Shown: positions 7,025 through 14,782 of the stretch, one piece after another
Layout: every line of letters begins with the position of its first letter
Position numbering within the stretch: position 1 is the stretch's first letter
From: Spirochaetaceae bacterium
Lineage (GTDB): Bacteria; Spirochaetota; Spirochaetia; UBA9216
Length of the DNA stretch: 15,649 nt
Reading direction: 5' to 3'
Assembly (NCBI GenBank): GCA_028527945.1
Contig: JAQQAK010000315.1
Location: 1-15,649, forward strand
Made by a program: the position numbers and the translations under genes
The notes under the pieces: model-generated
What the model was told of the DNA's origin: nothing
Databases searched by the model: none
The model's input: the letters and a program-made list of their open reading frames with translations, nothing else

Positions 7025-7053
7025 ATTTTATATATAAGATTTTTTTGAGTCAT
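7025..7053 (-). promoter_or_regulatory. Possible promoter of the sigma-factor operon
   Basis: On the minus strand, ATGACT (7048-7053, 4 of 6) and TAAAAT (7025-7030, 5 of 6) are 17 bp apart, and an A-run lies in the spacer. The -35 falls within one arm of the 7046-7084 inverted repeat, so a protein bound there could block or aid the polymerase. The region is so A+T-rich that chance matches are easy. Confidence 0.3.
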
Positions 7054-7084
7054 ACTATAAGAAAATCCCCTATAGTATGACTCA
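7046..7084. repeat. Perfect 14-bp inverted repeat, 11-nt spacer
   Basis: TGAGTCATACTATA (7046-7059) and TATAGTATGACTCA (7071-7084) are exact reverse complements separated by 11 nt. It lies between the lgt stop codon and the sigma gene, both on the minus strand. The run of seven T (7040-7046) is on the wrong side for a minus-strand terminator, because a minus-strand transcript would have A after the stem. It may be an operator, an RNA processing or stability hairpin, or a plus-strand element. Confidence 0.75.
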
Positions 7085-7132
7085 GTAATTAGGACTGTTT
7101 GAACCTTTAATACAAAACCAATATGAAAGATC

Positions 7133-8161
7133 TTATTTTTTAACTTTTTTTCTCTGCTTTCTTATAGAGTTTTTTTGTTTAACAGCAGACTCGTCTACAG
7201 CCTTAGAAGGTTCTTGCGGGAAGGAATTCCCGGTTTGAAAACGCCTTACAAAATATAAACACAAACCACCAACAATCATAATGGCACAAAGGATTTGACC
7301 TGTTGAAAAATTCAAAAATGAATGAAACAAAGCAAGAGTGTCTTGTTCTCCTCCAAACTGAAAAACAAATCCCATATCAGAATCAGGCTCACGAAAATAT
7401 TCAATAACAAATCTGACAAGGCCATAACCTATAAGATAACAACTTATCACAGTTCCATGAAATTTCTTCTTATTCTTGGCAAAAAACCAGATAAACAACC
7501 ATAAAACTATTCCTTCAAAAAAAGCTTCATATAATTGAGAAGGATGCCTAGGAAGATTAACAACTCCAGATGAAGACAGTTTCATCCCAATTTCCGATGC
7601 TACAGACTGAACCCATCCAAGAGAAACATTAAACCTTTCAGCATGAGGAAAAACCATTCCCCAAGGTTTTGTTGTCACCCTACCCCAAAGTTCACCATTT
7701 ATAAAATTTCCAAGCCTGCCAAAAGTATACCCTAGAGGAATTCCTGCAACAGCTATGTCAGCAAACTCAAACCAGTCAATTTTATTCTTCTTAGAATATA
7801 TAATTGTTGCGACAACAGCTCCAATAACCCCGCCATGATAACTCATCCCCTGTAACCCGGTAAAATGGCCATCCCGAAACGGCCAAAAAATTAACCAAGG
7901 CCTTCTAATATAAAAATGAGAAGGATCATATACTGTCGTAGCAAGAACTCTTGCCCCAATAAGAAGACCAACTATTCCCCAAAAAAAACAGTTAAGAATA
8001 ACCTCTTGATCAGCCTCATTTTTTTTAGCTTTCAACTGCTTCATCATAAGATAGTAAGCAATAGAAAACGCGACAACATACATTAGACTGTACCATCTGA
8101 CAGGTAAGCCAGGGATAACCTCAGGGTTTATCCAAGCCGGATAATTTATATATGCAAGCAT
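7133..8161 (-). CDS. lgt: Prolipoprotein diacylglyceryl transferase
   Basis: This 342-residue inner-membrane enzyme transfers diacylglycerol from phosphatidylglycerol to the lipobox Cys of prolipoproteins, the first step of lipoprotein maturation. Signature elements are all present: GMSYHGG with the essential His109 (residues 105-111), the Lgt signature GRLGNFINGELWGR (148-161), RHPSQLYEA (205-213) and RFVIEYFREPD (250-260). Seven or so hydrophobic segments are visible. The last 40 residues form a polar, very basic tail (ending KQRKKVKK) beyond the last helix, a modest extension. The ATG at 8159-8161 has TGGAGA upstream. It follows the FapA-domain gene by 63 bp on the same strand, so it is likely in that operon. 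Confidence 0.96.
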   Translation of the reverse strand: MLAYINYPAWINPEVIPGLPVRWYSLMYVVAFSIAYYLMMKQLKAKKNEADQEVILNCFFWGIVGLLIGARVLATTVYDPSHFYIRRPWLIFWPFRDGHFTGLQGMSYHGGVIGAVVATIIYSKKNKIDWFEFADIAVAGIPLGYTFGRLGNFINGELWGRVTTKPWGMVFPHAERFNVSLGWVQSVASEIGMKLSSSGVVNLPRHPSQLYEAFFEGIVLWLFIWFFAKNKKKFHGTVISCYLIGYGLVRFVIEYFREPDSDMGFVFQFGGEQDTLALFHSFLNFSTGQILCAIMIVGGLCLYFVRRFQTGNSFPQEPSKAVDESAVKQKNSIRKQRKKVKK

Positions 8162-8224
8162 AGAATCTCCATAAATTAAAAAATTTCTAACTAAGTCATT
8201 ATAGATTAATCAGAAGCAGTTTGT

Positions 8225-11179
8225 TTATTTCTTTTTAGGCTGAAAAGGAACCTGCTCCAAAGTTCCTGTTTCCTGATTAAAAATTATTTTAATAGATTTG
8301 GCCTTTCTTAAAACTTCAAGAGTTCTTCCATGACTTTCAAAAACAACTCCCGGAAAAACTTCTCCGCGAATGATAATATCACCTGGAAAATGCTGCTCAA
8401 ATCTTTCTTTAAGAGTAAAAACCCTCATACCTCGTTTTTCCATGATTTTCATCATTTTGACCTTTTCGGCACGAAGTAAATTAAGCTTTTTGTTATCTTT
8501 ATTTTTTTCTGAAGAAACCATTTCAGTATTTATTTTTATAATTCGTTTTTTTATTTTTTCTATTTCTCGTTCTTCAGTTTCAATCTTATCAGAAATGAGG
8601 TAGTCCTGGCCAAATGATATTTCAGTCCTGCTACCAGACAAAGAACCTATATTCATAGCCTCAATTCCATTTTTTGCCTGAATATGCCCTCCAACAAGAT
8701 AACCTTTTTCAGATAAAAGTTTTAATCGGCCATTGCATTTAACCTTACAACCAAATACCGCATTTTTTACAGTAATATTATTCACAGATAAAAGTGTTGC
8801 TCTTTCAGCAAACGAAACCTGTATTGAATCCTGAGCTCGAACAACTGCCTTACCGCCACCTTTTATACCCTGACCAACCATGACGGACTTCTCAGAAGAT
8901 AATAAAGACATCTCAGAATTCATTTTAACAGAAACATTTCCACCAGCCATAACAACAAAGCCACTTCGAACATTTCCGTTTACATTTACATCTCCAGCAA
9001 ATTTGATATTTCCGGTGCCAAAATCTACATCACCTTTTATAAAAATACTTTCCTGTATTTCAATTTTATTCTTTTCAAAAACAATTCTACCGGGCTTTTC
9101 GGCCACCAGAACGGTATTACCTTCTTCGTCTGGCACCTCTTTTATATTAGCACCTACGGTAAGATTGAGTGCAGCAGTTTTCTTTGCGGTAATTGTTTTT
9201 CCACAGATATCCCAACCATCTTCCGCTTCGGCTCCAGCTTTTTTTATTAAAACAAGCTTGTCACCCTCTTTCGCACTGGTAAACTGTTTCTGATTTCTAT
9301 AATTAGCTTTTCCGCTTTCATCTATTGTTACAGATTTATTACCGGAAAGGTCTACTAAATGTTCAATCTCACATTCTCCTCCATTGACAGGAGGTTTTCC
9401 TTTAGCAATAACAATATATCGTATAGGCTCTCCGCCTCTAGATCTTTCGAGAGTCTTTTTAATGACCTCATTATCAATTCCAGTAGTAATACCGGCTTCA
9501 GAAAGCTGCATATTCACATCTTCAAGCGAAGGAGGCGCACCAGTCCCGATAGCTGGATCAATGGTTAAATAGCCTTCCATTCTGTTGTCAGAATATCCTA
9601 TATGTATTTCAGAATCTGCATGTTCTCTTATTCTGAATACAGTAGTACCGTCTTTTTCAGAACGTTCCAACAGCCCCTTTTTTTCTGCGACAAGCTTTCC
9701 TTCATGAAATTTTACATTTTCAAGGGTCTTATATGCCGAAAAATCTGGCTGTACTGAATCAATAGATTCTCCAAAAACATCTTTGCCATTTTTACCTTTA
9801 GATATACTTAATGTAGCAAAAGCTTGTCCTTCTGCAGCAATAGTTAATGGTAAAAAATCTGATAATGGGTATTCAGTTGAAGACTTAATACTTTTTACAT
9901 ACCTTTCATTGAGGTTAGTAATTCGTTTCTTTATATCTTCTGCGGCAGAATCTTTCATTGGTTCAAAGTTATAGACAAGATCTCCAATAGAACCATCTTC
10001 AGCCTTAGAACCTGTTGCCAGAGTAAAGGTAATATCTGTTTCAGGACCTTTGTAAAACTCCAAAATAATATCCTGAGTCTTTTTTAAATCAATGCCCTTC
10101 AAGCCGCTGGATTTTATCGCAGCTCCAGCTTCCTTTAAAACAAGAGGCTTTCCATTACCACGGCTTTTATGAAGAATCATCTCTGCTTTTATTTTGTCAT
10201 CAGAAACCTTAATCTCAAAAAAACCATCATCATCAGTGCTTATAACAGTTTTACTGAGAGGTTTTCCTTCCTTGATTGCTGTATTTATAAGTTCATTAAG
10301 CTGTGATTCAGAATATAAAGTTTCGGGAGCAAACCCAAGCATTGTTCCGCGTTTCAATATCTTAGAAACTTGCGGAGGTTCTGCATCTGCCCCTCCAGGA
10401 GTAAAACTTAAAAGACAGGTATTTTTATCTTTTGACAACTCAAGCTTCCAGTCATGTGTTTTAAATGGAAGAATTTCAATCCAATTCCACCCTCTGCGGA
10501 TTATTCCTGTATATGAAGCAGAAAGAACACTGGATTTTGCCTCAACACCATTACCAAGCCAAAATTCATCTTCAGAAGCCGGAGGATTAATGGGCATTCC
10601 AAAAACATCTTTACCTATAGAACCTGGTTTTCCTGGAAAAACTTTACCAATTGGAGCGTCAGCCTCTACCCAGCCAGCTTCTATTGTATCAGGAAGCACA
10701 TCTATTTTTATTTTTTTCTCTTTTTTAATATAATCAACAACCTTCTCCTGCTTGTCTTTTCCAAAAGGATTACGGCTCTTTTTTTTAACGATGGTCTCAC
10801 GTTTAACTTTTTCAACTTCAATCCTAAATATGTCCGGAGGAGGTGCGTTCTGTAAGAAATTTTCCAAATCTTTTTTCTTATCTTTTGGAATTTCAAATGG
10901 TTCCCACTCATAACTTGTAGGGACAGCCAGCTCCGGAGGAGAACCTTCAGCAAGTGTGATAGAAAACTCAACAGGTTTACTGAAGAGTGTGTTTAATTCA
11001 TTTTCAAGCTTTTTTTTATCTAATCCGTTTACAATCTTTTTTTCATTTATTAACCGGTAAACAGCCGGCTTGTCAAACTCTTCTCCATTATCATCAGGAG
11101 TAAAGTTTAAAACCGCAAGCAACCCCTCATCATCGGTATCAATATCAAAACTACCGGTTATTTTTTCCTGCTCTGACAT
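8225..11179 (-). CDS. Giant FapA/DUF342 domain protein with three N-domain-like modules
   Basis: This 984-residue soluble protein belongs to the FapA (DUF342) family. The right-handed beta-helix core spans about residues 706-862 (GDVDFGTGNIKFAGDVNVNG, then repeated short strand-turn units to GSLSGSRTEISFG). A coiled coil follows at about 864-925 and a typical DUF342 C terminus at 930-984. Ahead of the helix I see three copies of the FapA N-domain pattern: residues 16-235 (ending near GKPGSIGKDVFGMPI), 251-510 (SFTPGGADAEPPQ to GKNGKDVFGESI), and 531-705 (TIDPAIGTGAPPSLEDV, AKGKPPVNGGE, GWDICGKTI). Most family members are 450-650 residues long and have one copy, so this is an enlarged form. 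The ATG is only 2 bp past the stop codon of the MinD-like ATPase, with little Shine-Dalgarno, so it is translationally coupled. Vibrio FapA is linked to polar placement and flagella; a similar role here is inference. Confidence 0.85.
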   Translation of the reverse strand: MSEQEKITGSFDIDTDDEGLLAVLNFTPDDNGEEFDKPAVYRLINEKKIVNGLDKKKLENELNTLFSKPVEFSITLAEGSPPELAVPTSYEWEPFEIPKDKKKDLENFLQNAPPPDIFRIEVEKVKRETIVKKKSRNPFGKDKQEKVVDYIKKEKKIKIDVLPDTIEAGWVEADAPIGKVFPGKPGSIGKDVFGMPINPPASEDEFWLGNGVEAKSSVLSASYTGIIRRGWNWIEILPFKTHDWKLELSKDKNTCLLSFTPGGADAEPPQVSKILKRGTMLGFAPETLYSESQLNELINTAIKEGKPLSKTVISTDDDGFFEIKVSDDKIKAEMILHKSRGNGKPLVLKEAGAAIKSSGLKGIDLKKTQDIILEFYKGPETDITFTLATGSKAEDGSIGDLVYNFEPMKDSAAEDIKKRITNLNERYVKSIKSSTEYPLSDFLPLTIAAEGQAFATLSISKGKNGKDVFGESIDSVQPDFSAYKTLENVKFHEGKLVAEKKGLLERSEKDGTTVFRIREHADSEIHIGYSDNRMEGYLTIDPAIGTGAPPSLEDVNMQLSEAGITTGIDNEVIKKTLERSRGGEPIRYIVIAKGKPPVNGGECEIEHLVDLSGNKSVTIDESGKANYRNQKQFTSAKEGDKLVLIKKAGAEAEDGWDICGKTITAKKTAALNLTVGANIKEVPDEEGNTVLVAEKPGRIVFEKNKIEIQESIFIKGDVDFGTGNIKFAGDVNVNGNVRSGFVVMAGGNVSVKMNSEMSLLSSEKSVMVGQGIKGGGKAVVRAQDSIQVSFAERATLLSVNNITVKNAVFGCKVKCNGRLKLLSEKGYLVGGHIQAKNGIEAMNIGSLSGSRTEISFGQDYLISDKIETEEREIEKIKKRIIKINTEMVSSEKNKDNKKLNLLRAEKVKMMKIMEKRGMRVFTLKERFEQHFPGDIIIRGEVFPGVVFESHGRTLEVLRKAKSIKIIFNQETGTLEQVPFQPKKK

Positions 11180-11181
11180 AC

Positions 11182-12324
11182 TTACAATTTAAATCCCTGC
11201 TGAGAGGCTTTTAATAGTTTATGCTTCAACAGGTTGTTCTCCTTTTTCAGCGCTGAAATTTCAAACTGTTGGCTTTTTACTGTTTCTATCAGTTCTCCCT
11301 TTGTTAAAGCACCACTGTGAAACATCGCTTCAAGATCTTGCTGCTTATAATCAAAATCCATTTCAGCTTCCATTTCAGCATTCTGATAAGTTTCTTCAAG
11401 AGTCTGAATATCAAGCATATTATTGTCTTCAAGGCTCTTTTGAATTATTCGATCAGTTATCCTGTAAACAGCCATTGAAATAACTGATTCAGGTTTATAT
11501 TTAATAATTGGTAATCTGGAATTTAAAGCGACATCCTGTAGATGATCTCTAAAGATGACTCCCAAATATTCCATTTCAATCCCAAGGTACTGCTCACATG
11601 AACGTTTTATTTTTTCTGCCTTTACAGAATCTTTCGGGTTATCAATCATATTCATGACAAGCATTGGTTTAAATTTGAAAAACTTTTTTTCAAAGTCAGC
11701 AAACTTTTTAGGATCCAATTCTTCAAGCTTTTCAAGCAAACCTGGAATATAAACTCTTTGAAGACCATCTCCCTTGGCAGCCAGTTTATCAATATATTCC
11801 TTAGCGGGACTTTTTCCTCTAAAGCTTGTTGTTATCATTCTAAAAATTACGTTTTTAAGAAAAAGATAGGCATTAAGAGTCGCAGTCAAAGCCGGAGATG
11901 TGACAATAATACCACAGCCTGATGTAAGAAAAAAATCAAGAGTGTTAAAAGATGTTCCTGCGCCTAAATCCAGAACAACAAAATCTGCTTCAAGAGAATA
12001 AATCTTTTTTATTAGGGAACGTTTTTGACCTGCGGTAATATTTGCAAGCCCGGGAATTTCTGCGTCTCCAGGAATGAACCTTAGGTTAGGATATTCTGAA
12101 TCAATAATTATGTCTTCAAACTCTACATCAGTGCGTGTTAACCACGAACCTATTCCAGAAGCGTTTTTTCCGCTTCCTAACATCATATGAAGATTAGATC
12201 CGCCTAAATCAAGATCAGCAAGTACAACTTTTTTTCCTGACTGAGCAAGCGCAATTGACAGATTCACAGAAAGAAGTGATTTTCCAACTCCGCCTTTTCC
12301 TCCAGCAATAGGAATAATCTGCAT
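11182..12324 (-). CDS. MinD/ParA-superfamily ATPase, FlhG/YlxH-like, with C-terminal coiled coil
   Basis: This 380-residue P-loop ATPase of the deviant Walker A class probably positions partner proteins by ATP-dependent dimerisation and surface binding. Walker A is GGKGGVGKS (residues 8-16), switch I is LADLDLGGSNLH (35-46), and the Walker B region reads FVVLDLGAGTS (115-125). The D-x-GAG form is the FlhG/YlxH style rather than the D-PPG of Mrp/MinD. The family core ends near residue 300. A C-terminal extension of about 80 residues is Glu/Gln-rich and predicted to be coiled coil (EISALKKENNLLKHKLLKA at 355-373), a plausible docking segment. There is no obvious amphipathic membrane-targeting helix of the MinD type. 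GGGAGGG precedes the ATG at good spacing. It is the first gene of the fapA-like/lgt operon. Confidence 0.88.
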   Translation of the reverse strand: MQIIPIAGGKGGVGKSLLSVNLSIALAQSGKKVVLADLDLGGSNLHMMLGSGKNASGIGSWLTRTDVEFEDIIIDSEYPNLRFIPGDAEIPGLANITAGQKRSLIKKIYSLEADFVVLDLGAGTSFNTLDFFLTSGCGIIVTSPALTATLNAYLFLKNVIFRMITTSFRGKSPAKEYIDKLAAKGDGLQRVYIPGLLEKLEELDPKKFADFEKKFFKFKPMLVMNMIDNPKDSVKAEKIKRSCEQYLGIEMEYLGVIFRDHLQDVALNSRLPIIKYKPESVISMAVYRITDRIIQKSLEDNNMLDIQTLEETYQNAEMEAEMDFDYKQQDLEAMFHSGALTKGELIETVKSQQFEISALKKENNLLKHKLLKASQQGFKL

Positions 12325-12382
12325 TTACCCTCCCGAAATATTATATTACCTTTTTAGTTGCTTGCAAAAATTGATAAACCCA

Positions 12383-12411
12383 ATTATAAAGATTTTTTAT
12401 AAGGAAGTCGA
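12383..12411 (-). promoter_or_regulatory. Predicted promoter of the ATPase-fapA-lgt operon
   Basis: On the minus strand, TCGACT (12406-12411, 4 of 6) and a perfect TATAAT (12383-12388) are 17 bp apart, giving a leader of about 50 nt. A second TATAAT at 12340-12345 with TTTGCA upstream would start the transcript inside the ribosome binding site and is less likely. Confidence 0.45.
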
Positions 12412-12498
12412 AACTTTTTACTCCGTTCTAAAACTTCCATTTTTTGCATGAAACTACTTCATTCAATATAGCACGAAGGAATAATTGATCAAAGATAG

Positions 12499-12519
12499 TA
12501 TTGCTATAATGAGGCAATA
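12499..12519 (+). promoter_or_regulatory. Extended -10 promoter inside a 6-9-6 dyad, S41 protease operon
   Basis: A perfect TATAAT (12505-12510) with TG one base upstream (12502-12503) makes an extended -10. No good -35 is seen at the right distance. TATTGC (12499-12504) and GCAATA (12514-12519) form a 6-bp inverted repeat exactly framing the -10 element, an operator-like layout. The start codon is about 55 bp downstream of the expected transcription start. Confidence 0.45.
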
Positions 12520-12572
12520 GAAAGGCTTGAAGATAAGTGAATCAATTATTAAAATCTAAGTCAGAGGTAATT

Positions 12573-14015
12573 ATGAAAAACAAAGAAAGGATAGTTTGGG
12601 CAGCAATAACTACAGCCCTTGCATTAGCCTTTATTTTAACAACGGCGAGTCCTATGAGAGCATCAAGTTCCGGCTCAGAAAATGAAAAATACATTGAAGA
12701 CCTGGCGGTCCTTTTTAATTTTGTAGAAAGAAATTATGTTGATGAGGTAAGTCCGCAACAGCTTTACGAAGGTGCGGCCAAAGGGCTTTTTGAAAGCCTT
12801 AATGATCCCTATTCTGTATATCTTACACCTGAAGATATGGAAGAATTTACTGATATGACGACAGGAAGTTTTGGCGGTGTTGGGTTATTCATCTCAAGAC
12901 AGGGTGGAAAAAAACCTGAATACTCTTCTGATCTGACTTTTAGAGAGCGATTTTTTGATTATGTTGAAATCATTTCTCCAATAGAAGGAACCCCCGCTTA
13001 TAAAGCAGGAATGTCTGCCGGAGATTTTATTATTGCGATAGACGGAAAATCAGCCGAAGGCTTTACAAGCAGTGACGCATCAGATCTTATGAGAGGAAAG
13101 CCCGGAACAGAAGTAGAAGTTACAATAGCCAGACGCGGAAATATAACCAAAACATACAAGCTCAAGAGAGCAGTAATTGAAGTTCCTACAACAAAATATG
13201 CTATGCTTTCAAATAAAACAGCCTATCTTAGAATAATAAGATGGACACCTTATACTCCAGAAAGCGTAAAAGAAGCATTAAAACTTTTTAAAGACAATGG
13301 TTATAATTCTCTTGTTCTTGATGTAAGAGGAAATCCTGGTGGACTTCTTTCCAGTGTAGTAAAAACAGCAGATCTCTTTCTTTCAAAAGGTACTATAGTA
13401 AGCACAAAAGACAGAAATCTAAAAACTCTTGAAGAATTTAAAGCAAAACCAAGTTTAGCTATATCGGAAGATATACCTATTATTCTCCTTACAGATAAAG
13501 GTTCTGCGTCAGCTTCAGAAATACTCTCAGGAGCGCTTAAAGATACAGGTAGAGCATTCCTCATAGGCGACACGACTTATGGAAAAGGGTCCGTTCAGCA
13601 GATACGCAACTTTCTTGACAGCGGTTTTAAGATAACAATATCAAGATATTATACTCCTAATGACTACAATATTGATAAAATTGGAATTGAACCAAACTTA
13701 AAAATTAAAGATAACGATTTTACTGATGAAGAACTTGAAGAATTAGGAAAACTTGTAGAAGCCAACCTGATTCCTGAGTTTGTAAGCAAAACTCCAGATC
13801 AAGATAAAAACAAGATTGATAGCTTTGTAAAAGATCTAGAAAAACAAGGTTATGACATTGAAGAAAGATACATAAGAAAAATGATTAGAGAAGAGTACAA
13901 CAGAACTGTAAACAATCCGCCAGTATTTGACCTTGATTACGATACAGTTCTCAAAAAAGCACTTGATATCTTTCAAAATAATGAATTCAATAAACTTATG
14001 GCAGGTGTCAAATGA
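12573..14015 (+). CDS. S41-family carboxyl-terminal processing protease with PDZ domain
   Basis: This 480-residue exported serine protease is anchored or secreted by an N-terminal signal (MKNKERIVW followed by a hydrophobic stretch to about residue 30). Order of parts: an N-terminal helical region, a PDZ domain (about 95-200, with GGVGLFIS at 101-108), then the S41 protease core. The Ser-Lys dyad is visible as Ser313 in GSASASEIL (310-318) and Lys338 in YGKGSVQ (336-342), with Gln342 the supporting residue, at the same spacing as in CtpB. VRGNPGGLL (251-259) is another core motif. The last 100 residues are charged and helical. I chose ATG 12573 because GAGG precedes it and the signal starts there; a GTG at 12537 is poorer. 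The stop codon overlaps the start of rsmE (ATGA). Confidence 0.92.
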   Translation: MKNKERIVWAAITTALALAFILTTASPMRASSSGSENEKYIEDLAVLFNFVERNYVDEVSPQQLYEGAAKGLFESLNDPYSVYLTPEDMEEFTDMTTGSFGGVGLFISRQGGKKPEYSSDLTFRERFFDYVEIISPIEGTPAYKAGMSAGDFIIAIDGKSAEGFTSSDASDLMRGKPGTEVEVTIARRGNITKTYKLKRAVIEVPTTKYAMLSNKTAYLRIIRWTPYTPESVKEALKLFKDNGYNSLVLDVRGNPGGLLSSVVKTADLFLSKGTIVSTKDRNLKTLEEFKAKPSLAISEDIPIILLTDKGSASASEILSGALKDTGRAFLIGDTTYGKGSVQQIRNFLDSGFKITISRYYTPNDYNIDKIGIEPNLKIKDNDFTDEELEELGKLVEANLIPEFVSKTPDQDKNKIDSFVKDLEKQGYDIEERYIRKMIREEYNRTVNNPPVFDLDYDTVLKKALDIFQNNEFNKLMAGVK

Positions 14016-14782
14016 GACAATTTGTCCTTCCCCGGGAAATGCCCGGCGGGGGGCAAATTAGAATAGAAGACGCTGACAGTAAATATATTCTTAAAGTCCT
14101 AAGATTAAACAAAGGTGATACTTTTCCTGCCGTAGACAAACAAGGAAAAAGATACCACCTGAAAATAACTGATACTGGAAGCAACTATTTTACAGCCGAT
14201 TGTTCAGAAACAGAAGAACACAAAAATGAGGAGCTCCCCAGCATTATCCTAATTCAATGCCTGCCAAAAGGAAAAAAACTTGAAACAATAGTCAGGCAGG
14301 CGGTTGAAGGTGGAGTTTCAAAGATTATTCCGGTACAAAGTGAAAATTCAGTTGCTGTCATAAAAGAAGATCGAAACAGTAAAAAAACAGAAAGACTTGA
14401 AAAGATTGCACAGGAAGCCGCGCAACAAAGCGGAAATTCCGGCGTCCCCGAAATAACGGCCCCAATTAAAATGAAAGATCTTCAAATGGTATTAGAATCG
14501 CAAAATATAGATGGCGTAAAACTTTTTTTTCATCAAGACAGACTTGCAAAAAAATCATTACATAGATACCTTAGTAGCAAGGCAAAAACCGTGTGCATTC
14601 TAATAGGCCCGGAAGGCGGGTTCTCACCAAATGAAGTAAATCTTTTAATTGCATCAGGTTTTTTACCTGTATATCTTGGCGGAAATGTTCTCAGAACAGA
14701 AACAGCCGCCATCTACGCGCTTGGAGCGGTAAAAACAATCCTCCTGGAGAGAGAAGAGTGGAAAACAGACATTCAAAAATAA
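14012..14782 (+). CDS. rsmE: 16S rRNA (uracil-1498-N3)-methyltransferase
   Basis: This 256-residue SPOUT-class methyltransferase methylates U1498 of 16S rRNA in the small subunit using S-adenosylmethionine. It has an N-terminal PUA-like RNA-binding part (about 1-70) and a knotted SPOUT domain with the family motifs EAAQQSG (135-141), LIGPEGGFSPNEV (197-209) and LGGNVLRTETAA (222-233). The Arg that usually follows QSG is Asn in this protein, a mild departure. Length is normal. The start ATG overlaps the protease stop codon by 4 bp, and its 3' end overlaps the WecG-like gene by 25 bp, so all three are translationally coupled. A G+C-rich patch with a short hairpin lies just inside its 5' end. 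Confidence 0.95.
   Translation: MRQFVLPREMPGGGQIRIEDADSKYILKVLRLNKGDTFPAVDKQGKRYHLKITDTGSNYFTADCSETEEHKNEELPSIILIQCLPKGKKLETIVRQAVEGGVSKIIPVQSENSVAVIKEDRNSKKTERLEKIAQEAAQQSGNSGVPEITAPIKMKDLQMVLESQNIDGVKLFFHQDRLAKKSLHRYLSSKAKTVCILIGPEGGFSPNEVNLLIASGFLPVYLGGNVLRTETAAIYALGAVKTILLEREEWKTDIQK

Noticed and set aside
8880..9293. 137-residue plus-strand open frame opposite the FapA gene
   Set aside because: It is Phe/Ser/Thr-rich and antisense to the beta-helix and third N-module region. It has no family features or supporting ribosome binding site.
10194..10733. 179-residue plus-strand open frame opposite the FapA gene
   Set aside because: It lies entirely antisense to a well-supported gene, has no recognisable motif and shows composition expected from reading the opposite strand.
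12537..12572. GTG start for the S41 protease 36 bp upstream
   Set aside because: The ATG at 12573 has a better-spaced GAGG and starts directly with the basic part of the signal peptide.
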